A DNA stretch of 64,000 nt from Paralithodes platypus (taxonomy: Eukaryota; Arthropoda; Malacostraca; Decapoda; Lithodidae), in contig CM064552.1 of assembly GCA_032716605.1 (NCBI GenBank), positions 6,491,651-6,555,650 of the forward strand, read 5' to 3'. Below, one piece after another: positions 57,282 to 64,000 of this stretch. Below the pieces are notes generated by a model, which ran no database searches, was not told the DNA's origin, and saw only the letters and a program-made list of their open reading frames with translations. Both the position numbers and the translations under genes were made by a program. The first letter of the stretch is position 1, and each line of letters starts with the position of its first letter.

Positions 57282-57461
57282 TTAAATTATTATGTTCCTT
57301 CCAACAACCAACAATACTCCTAAAATCGATTAATGAAATTTACAAACACATGTGGCAGTCCGTGGACTCGAACCCAGGATTCTCACACCGAAAATCAACA
57401 CCCTATACATCGCACCACGAAGACAGTTAAAGGTTGGTTAAAGACAGTTAAAGGACATTAC
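57282..57461 (-). mobile_element. tRNA-derived SINE, family K copy 3, nested in a MITE
   Basis: ACATGTGGCAGTCCGTGGAC TCGAACCCAGG and CCCTATACATCGCACCACGA. It interrupts a family A element between AAATTA and TTACAGG. Confidence 0.6.
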
Positions 57462-57838
57462 AGGTTTGCTATCGCTCGCCAGGAAAAAAATTGACATCCA
57501 AATGGCATGAAAGGCCTTAAAATTGACAGAAATGGGGCGAAAGTTCTTAAAATCGCCAAGCTAATGGGGTGAACGTCTTAAAATCTCAAAAGCAATGAGG
57601 CTACACATGAGGGAGAAAGGAGTCCAGAAAAAAATCCCTCAAGTGGACCGCTGATGCATGTGAGGAGAATGTGGTCATTAGAGGCTAACTGACGACTGAA
57701 AGATGGGGCCTACTGCTCTGGGCATTTTATTGTTGGTATGTTAGTTTATTTCACCTCCTCTCTTTCTTTGTACAGTATGTGTGTTTGTATGAGTGGCAAG
57801 AATGATCAGTAACCAAAAAACGATAGTAATCTAGACGC

Positions 57839-58257
57839 TTAACCCTTAGAAAATCTGATAATGCATTCCTTTCCTGTATTCTGGCCATTATTAGATTTTA
57901 CTCAGATTAGGAAGGGCATGTGGAACTCAGAGGGTTAATTGACCACTTGCGAGTTTCTGGCTATAAGGAAGTTGGTGCCGTAAACATCGGTATTAAACAG
58001 AAATACAATAATAGAGTAGATGTCCAATGGATGAAACGTATGTTGAATTCCGTTGGTATGTATTTATAAGTGTACTACAACCGCATTTTAGCTGGTAATT
58101 CTGCTAAATATCAATGTAAAAAACTCCAACTTCCTTATAGCCTGAAACTCGCAAGTGGTCAATTGAGATAGTCTTTACCCTTATATTTCCTACAGATCCT
58201 TCCTAAATTGTATAAACTCGTCTAATGATAGCCAGAATAAACTGTCAAAATGCGTCA
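57839..58257. mobile_element. Foldback MITE, family F, split by a TIR element
   Basis: TTAACCCTTAGAAAATCTG, interrupted at 57941-58160, then TTGAGATAGTCTTTACCC and TGTCAAAATGCGTCAC. Confidence 0.6.
57941..58160. mobile_element. TIR element nested in a family F MITE
   Basis: GACCACTTGCGAGTTTCTGG and CCTGAAACTCGCAAGTGGTC are about 34-bp inverted ends. AATT flanks both sides, and its removal restores TTAATTGAGATAGTC of family F. Confidence 0.7.
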
Positions 58258-58269
58258 CTCACTAAGCAT

Positions 58270-58820
58270 ACCACCATAAACGTTTCTCTAGTGCGAGTCT
58301 TAGCGTTTTCTTTAGTGGTAGTTCAAGTCTTTTTCTTAGAGCGAGTCCCAGGTTTTTTTCTAGTGCAAGCCAATGATCTTTCTATAATGTAACTTTCTGA
58401 ACTTTTTATTTAACACAGGTCCTAGAACTCTTCAGTGTTATAATCCTAATCTCAGATTCTTTAGTGTGCATCCCTATAAATCCCAAAACATTCTCTAGTA
58501 CGAGTTGCAGATATTTTTTTTTAGTACAAGTCACAGAGCTTTCTTTAATGTCTCCAAGCTATCCCTAGTGTAACTCATGGAACTTTTGTCTAGTGTGAGC
58601 CCCTGAATTATTTTGTGATATACCCAATCTTAAATGTTTCTCTAGTGTGAATCCCAGAACTTTTTCTAATGTCTGAACTTTCCCTAGTGTGAGTCTTGGA
58701 ACTTTCTCTAGTGCTAGGCTAATCGTAGAAATTTCTTTAATGTGAATCCCAGAACTTTATTTAGTATACATGTGAGAACTGTGTGTAGTGTGCATCCTCG
58801 ATCTTTATCCAGTGCCAGTG
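58270..58820. repeat. Degenerate ~36-40 bp tandem repeat
   Basis: Lines like TCTCTAGTGTGAGTCCCAGA ACTTT recur about 14 times with heavy divergence. Confidence 0.6.
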
Positions 58821-58824
58821 AAGG

Positions 58825-59980
58825 GTTGGCTGGTGTCCTCGGTGGCCGCAGTGGAGGAGGATTTAACACTTTCCATCTAAGGACAACTATTATCTTGTAT
58901 TCTACTTGCATGCACAGCCTATGATTCAGTTTAGGAAGAACTGCTTGGGTTCAAAGGGTTTAAAACTATCTTTTGTTATCCTTTGTATAGATTCTCTCTT
59001 AGCTGAATACGGTATCCTTAGAGCTCATGTAATCCTTTTAAGAAATCTTCCAGGAGTTCTTCCTAACCTGAATAAAGTTATCTGGAGGCAACTAGAACAA
59101 TACCAATAGTGTCCTGATTGAAATGGTTACATAATCGCTTTGTAGAATATTAAAACTACTTGTAAGTTCATCTTTGTATTATATTTAGATAAGCCTGGAG
59201 CCGACTGTAAGGAGAGCTGTGCTAATGTCTTAACAGTAGCTGTCATCTTGTTATGTATATCTTTTGTTTGCAGATCATTATATATATATAATCTGGGTGA
59301 AAAGTCATGTAATACTTTCCCAATTCCAACTCAAGTTTTTTCTGTAGTTTAAAAGAGGAAATAACTCCATAAATACACTTAAGAAAAACTTTTAACATCA
59401 AGCTTTCTTTAGGTACTGTATGTTGAGGACCAATTTAATTTAAGCCAGAAGAGAGAAACAAAGTCAAATATTATGAACTGTTTCCATGACCTTTGACCCT
59501 GACGGTATGTCAAGCAACAGATATTTTTGTATTCTCTTATACACAATATTTGTTGTACAGTATTTCACAAATTATTTTCCATATCTACTAAGGCTGATTA
59601 TCCTCGGCCTTGGTATAGGGTTGAGCAGCATCTGTGTGTTTGTGTATTTGTCCGGCCATCACATAAGTGTGTGGTGGGGTGCATGACGGGTGCGACATAC
59701 CTGGGGGACCACTACAATGCCTATGAGTTACGGGTGGCCAAAAGCACCATAGGTTTGGGTCAGCACCTCTTATGAGTGTCCTCTCGTGTCGGGTCTATTT
59801 TACCCTCTTCCTAAAATGGCAGACTCACTAAACAACACTGCAATAAGAAGATTAGATGCCTGCTCTCCCAAAATGTACTTGAGAATGTAGTTAATAAAGT
59901 CGGAAAATATTAGCTGTGGGAGGCAGGAGATTTTAACCCCTTCAGTATGGGTGAACTTATTTCATTATATTCTGGCTATC
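58825..59980. other. Unique AT-rich sequence downstream of STX6
   Basis: Short open frames only, without splice-site or family support. Confidence 0.5.
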
Positions 59981-59984
59981 ATTA

Positions 59985-60130
59985 AAATGTAAAAAACTTA
60001 CAAAACAAACAAACCAATACAGGAACCGGACAATATAAAGACAAAAGAACTTACTGTATCAAAATCACTATGTGGAAATAAAGCATTGAAGATTTAGCAA
60101 AACAATTATGAAATAAAAAAAATACACAAC
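59985..60130. mobile_element. Family I repeat, divergent
   Basis: AAAATGTAAAAAACTTACAA AACAAACAAACC followed by CACTATGTGGAAATAAAGC. Confidence 0.5.
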
Positions 60131-60355
60131 GATTTTACTCTGCTTAGGAAGGATTCATGATTGTCAACTAATCAATGGAGTTATAATACGCCTCTCTGAT
60201 TTCTAGACATCGTTCCTAAGCTGCATAAAATCGCCTTAAAATAGCCAGAATATAAGGAATGATGGCATCACCCGTACTGAAGTGTTAAAATTACATTCTG
60301 AAAGAACCAACTCGCTAAACTAGTACGTGAATTATACCACAGGAACTGTAAATGC

Positions 60356-60572
60356 TGTACAGTTGTCCACATAAGTTCTGTTCCTCCCTGTGATCTTATA
60401 CATGGAAATATAATGCATATGATTGAGTTACGAGTGTAGTTTCTTATGCAGTGGTTAACTCGTCAGATTAGTCAACTGATACAAGAAACTATACTCGCAT
60501 TTCATTCATACTACTGTAGTTTGCTTTCATAAGATCACAACGAGGAACAGAACTTCTGTGGGCAGCTGTACA
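60356..60572. mobile_element. Foldback MITE, family J copy 1
   Basis: TGTACAGTTGTCCACATAAG (then TTCTGTTCC) and GGAACAGAACTTCTGTGGGC AGCTGTACA are opposed ends, about 217 bp. Confidence 0.65.
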
Positions 60573-60661
60573 ATGATGGCAAACAGATAGAATACTATAT
60601 ACAGTACGTGTTACAAATTATCACCTACAGTATACTGTCAAAGGCCATAGAACTCTCCTTA

Positions 60662-60872
60662 TTAACCCCTTCAGCACGATGACGTATTTTCATCATGTTC
60701 TGGTTACCATTAGACGGTTTTCTTTGGCTTAACAACTACCTATAGGATTCAAAGGGGTAAAAACTATCTCACCAAACCCTCTGAACAACACAGGTCCTTC
60801 TTAAACTGCATAAAATTGTGTAATGTTAGCCAGGATCAAAGGTAAAAGTCGGCATCGTGGTGAAGCGGTTAA
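60662..60872. mobile_element. Foldback MITE, family G copy 2
   Basis: TTAACCCCTTCAGCACGATG to GCATCGTGGTGAAGCGGTTAA, arms well preserved. Confidence 0.7.
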
Positions 60873-60874
60873 AG

Positions 60875-61032
60875 GTACTATCATACAATAAAGTATCCTT
60901 ACTCTCGTGAACGTTGAGGTTCATAAAGTGGGGTACGATTCGAGCTCAAACAATAGTTTCCATATTACTTCGTCCATTGAGTCTAAATGGTGCGTGTCAT
61001 GTTAGTAAGGATACTTTTTTGTATGATAGTAC
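60875..61032. mobile_element. Small TIR element, 28-bp ends
   Basis: GTACTATCATACAATAAAGT ATCCTTACT at left, complement AGTAAGGATACTTTTTTGTA TGATAGTAC at right; 158 bp, no coding. Confidence 0.65.
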
Positions 61033-61106
61033 AGTACTGGATAAGCCTAGGTAAGGTTTTCAGAGGCAGCATTTGATGTTTGTATAAAGTACAACAACTT
61101 GGCTGA

Positions 61107-61454
61107 TTAAGGGGGGTTATGTTATTATTTATTAATATATATATATATATATTTTTTAGTTCGCTCCCTAGATCGCTATCAATCTTAAAAGAACACCCCC
61201 CAAGATCCCCCTTCGAGATCAGTTTCTACAGTAGCCGGCCGAAGGCTTGTTCCTACTATCTTACAGGTTCACTATTGCTTGCCGGGAAAAAATTGACACC
61301 TAAATGGCACGAAAGTTCTTAATATAGACAAAGAAATATGCCGAAAGGTCTTAAAAATGCCAATCTAAATAGGCGAACGTCTTAAAATCTCATCACAAAT
61401 GGGGCTAAGCATGAGAGAGAAGTGGTCCAGAAAAAAAATAATACCTCCCCTTAA
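61107..61454 (-). mobile_element. TTAA MITE, family A copy near right edge
   Basis: TTAAGGGGGGTTATG at left, (TA)n inside, GCCGGCCGAAGGC, and ATACCTCCCCTTAA at right. Confidence 0.75.
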
Positions 61455-62400
61455 CCTGACAAGCGCGAAATAGACCTAGGGGCTAGGGTAGTTATTTGTG
61501 CATTTCTAGCCTTGGATTCTGACAGAATTAGTTATATTTTCAATATAGAGCATTATTTGTTTTCGGTATGCTTTTATTTTACATATATGATGTATATATG
61601 AACCTTCAAGAGTGCTAAAATAAGTGGGAAAAGCATTTGGGTGGTGAAAAACGAAGATATTGGCCACCCGGTCATAATCTCAGGCGAGAGAGAGAGCCAC
61701 AGGCAACCTCCTCTCTCGCTGTCTGTGAGGTAACTGAGACGAGCGGGGCGGTGTGGGCCGGTGTCTGGGTGTTGCATAACGATCTTTTCTGCAACCCACT
61801 TGTGCTACATTATCGCGGGAGAGAAAAATAACCGATAAATGATGATAATAAGAGGAAAAATAGGTTATAATTGAGGAGGGGAGGGAGGGGGGAATAAGGT
61901 GGGGAAGGAGGGGAGGGGGGTGGGTGAGATTTACATGGATGAGTACTGGAGGGGAATTATCTCACCTAGAGACAAATTCCTTTGTTTTGATAGGCCCTTT
62001 TTTTTTATGGAAGGCTTTTTTTATGGTCTTGCTTCTGTGAGGCCTATCGCGTTCCCTATAGGAAGCCTTCCGTGAGGCCTATCGCGCTTGCCGGGTTAAG
62101 GAGTACGGTATTTCAAAATGTTATATTTTTGTGGATTTAAAAAAATATGTTTTTCCCGGGGCACCCAGTGGTCCGTGTGATGACAGATATTTCCGCTGTG
62201 CTGTTATTATTCTTTTAAGTTTTTATAAGCTGATTATTTTCATCGACAAGTGTAGCTATCAATTTATTATAGATGATGTTTGAGTGATTTTAATAAAACG
62301 AATGAGCAATTCTAATGATATAATTGATTGAATGTGAAGACAAATAAATATTATTGATATATTGTCTTGTGCTAATACTACCGCAGAAGTGTGCAATATA
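61455..62400. other. Unannotated stretch near right edge
   Basis: A G-rich run at 61870-61925 and a short duplication GTGAGGCCTATCGCG at 62037 and 62071. No gene recognised. Confidence 0.5.
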
Positions 62401-62616
62401 GTAACCCCTTCAACACGATGATATAATGTTCATTATATTCTGGTTACCATTAGACGTTTTACTTTAGCTTATAATCTAACTTCAGGACTCAAATGGCTAA
62501 ATACGACCTAAAAAAAAAAAAGTCTGAATACCGTAGGTCCTTCTTAAACTCCATAAACTTTGTCTAATTAATCCAGAATAATAGGTAAAAAGAATTAATC
62601 GTATTGAAGGGGGTTA
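62401..62616. mobile_element. Foldback MITE, family G copy 3
   Basis: GTAACCCCTTCAACACGATG to TATTGAAGGGGGTTAA. The left TTAA is decayed. Confidence 0.6.
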
Positions 62617-63199
62617 ACTGTACAGTATATGAACATTGAACGAACCATAATATGAACACGTGTTGGAGCTTTTAATTTTTTTTTTTTTGTATGTATGACC
62701 AGGCCGAGACTCGAACCTGAGGGCCTGTTCCCTTAATAAGCAAGATTTCAAAACATTGCATTATTTAGCGTAGATGTTTTTGTCTTACTTTAGCTACCAT
62801 GAAATAACAGTAGCATGAAACTTGTGCAAAGAAAATGGTAACATGGAGCAGTGGGGCAACTTTAAGAAACCAGAGGGTATCCGTTTTATAATTTTCTTAC
62901 TCTTCCTCTCCCCTTGTTTCTAGATTATAACTCATACTATTTATCTGTATCTATCTATCTATCTAACTACCTATCTATCTAGACCTTTACATATATATAC
63001 TGCATAACTATCTCCTTTTCAATATCATATAATATATGTACGGTACAATATGTTACATTGCGTTAAAGCTACAGTAATTCCACAGTGACCGGTACAGAAT
63101 GGGTTAATGTTTTCGTACTGTACCATGGTTGAGGGAATTATAAAGGCAACTGAACAAAGAATCGGACTGCATGTAACAAACTCATGATTATATACCGAC

Positions 63200-63416
63200 T
63201 TAAGCCAGTATCACACGAGAGCTTGTTTCCTCAACATTTATCCTCAACACTGGTCTGGAAGCTGAGGAGGTCAATATTTTGAATATTTTGGTTACCTAAA
63301 TTCATCTATTATCAGTCTAGTTTTCGATACCAGTGCAAAATATTCCAGAAATGTTGCCAGAAAAATGTTGATCATCGAATGTTGACTATAAAAGCTCTCG
63401 TGTGATACCGGCTTTA
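63200..63416. mobile_element. TIR element, family H copy 4
   Basis: TTAAGCCAGTATCACACGAG to CTCGTGTGATACCGGCTTTA. Its interior is the reverse complement of the 2672 copy (CTCAACACTGGTCTGG). Confidence 0.7.
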
Positions 63417-63830
63417 TCATATCACTTATTAAATCATCATCTCCAACTTCCATGTAGAAATAAAGTGTTCATCTTAAATATTGTGCTCACATCCTGATTC
63501 TGTGTGCATGGTTTTTAGTTTTTCTGCGGCCGTTGAACTTAAAGATAAGCAATTGTACGGCGTGTTTTATTTTGCGCCACTGTCTCCCAAATATAAAAAA
63601 TAAATGTAGTGTCATTTACAGTATATAATGATTTAGCCCTGTATGATCGAGTTTTGAATTTTGGTGTTTTACGATAATTTTCATGAAATATCACAATTAA
63701 AAATATCACCAGAGTAATATGATAATATCTAATACAATAACTTGTAAATGGTATTATATTGTAAAACTTTGATACAGTTTGCCAGTATAGTTGCTTGTGT
63801 AAAAGATGTAACATGTTGCAAATTATTATA

Positions 63831-63905
63831 ATGTAAAACTTGCAAAATAAACAAACCAAAGCTGGGACGACACAAGATAAACGCAAAAGGAACTACAGTA
63901 ATTAA
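63831..63905. mobile_element. Family I repeat, terminal part
   Basis: AATGTAAAACTTGCAAAATA AACAAACCAAAGC, the conserved end of family I, near the window edge. Confidence 0.45.
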
Positions 63906-64000
63906 AATCAACCCAATAGTTTATACTAGCCAGTCAGCGACATCACCACAGACTCCTCTACTATTGCACTCTTCATATTTATTTCATTAGGGGTTTATTT

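Larger units (their letters stand above)
56665..57646 (-). mobile_element. Family A MITE with two nested insertions
   Basis: Left end TTAATGGGAGGTATATAA...TTCCCTAG, interrupted at 56695-57174 by a TIR element. It resumes at ACCGCCATCAAGCTT and is interrupted again near 57282-57461 by a tRNA-like SINE. It then runs from TTACAGGTTTGCTATCGC to TCCCTCAAGTGGA, where the terminal repeat is lost. Confidence 0.65.

Overview
This is eukaryotic nuclear DNA, most likely from an arthropod with a large, repeat-rich genome. A decapod crustacean is my best inference, from the very dense dinucleotide microsatellites, tRNA-derived SINEs, crustacean-style LINE remnants and kilobase introns. Nothing looks prokaryotic. 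Almost every open frame in the window is a microsatellite, minisatellite or transposon reading.

One gene is clearly recognised: a plus-strand syntaxin-6 orthologue (STX6, a Qc-SNARE). Its seven downstream coding exons lie at 31963-32219, 40206-40300, 42137-42193 (or -42211), 49835-49966, 51832-51938, 52634-52728 and 55037-55113. Phases agree at every junction. Together they encode the N-terminal three-helix domain, linker, SNARE motif with its central Gln, and C-terminal membrane anchor. The short first exon (expected to encode about a dozen residues) was not found. The 8 kb intron 32220-40205 has a textbook U12-type AT-AC structure: donor ATATCCTTT, branch site TTCCTTAAC, terminal AC. A 100-N scaffold gap lies inside it. 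Two further exon-like blocks, 14316-14491 and 28328-28502, could not be identified.

The rest is repeats. 1-9740: short foldback elements, a degenerate tandem array (4980-6450), an 800-bp long-inverted-repeat element (6451-7249) and microsatellites. 9747-11302: a chain of TTAA-bounded elements nested in and abutting one another. 11300-11800 and 16460-20432: C-rich minisatellites; the second is 4 kb of a 22-bp unit bounded by 50-bp direct repeats. 21133-22171: a 5'-truncated LINE reverse transcriptase on the minus strand. 24688-25678: two tandem tRNA-Val-like SINEs joined by (CA)n. 25735-26390: a palindromic DNA element with a TAA target duplication. 29587-29825, 36810-37290, 37438-37672, 44284-44640, 55600-55916 and 58270-58820: minisatellites. 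55114-64000: 3' flank of STX6 with more nested elements.

The main repeat theme is a set of non-autonomous foldback elements bounded by TTAA. Family A is about 335 bp with TTAAGGGGAGGT ends; family B about 365 bp; families E, F and G about 210-250 bp with TTAACCCCTT ends. One copy is cleanly inserted in another with TTAA duplicated, which points to piggyBac-like mobilisation. Neighbouring elements repeatedly share a single TTAA. Nothing in the window amounts to a multi-gene system; the points most worth a second look are the U12 intron, the in-frame open reading frame upstream of the third exon, and the TTAA element network.
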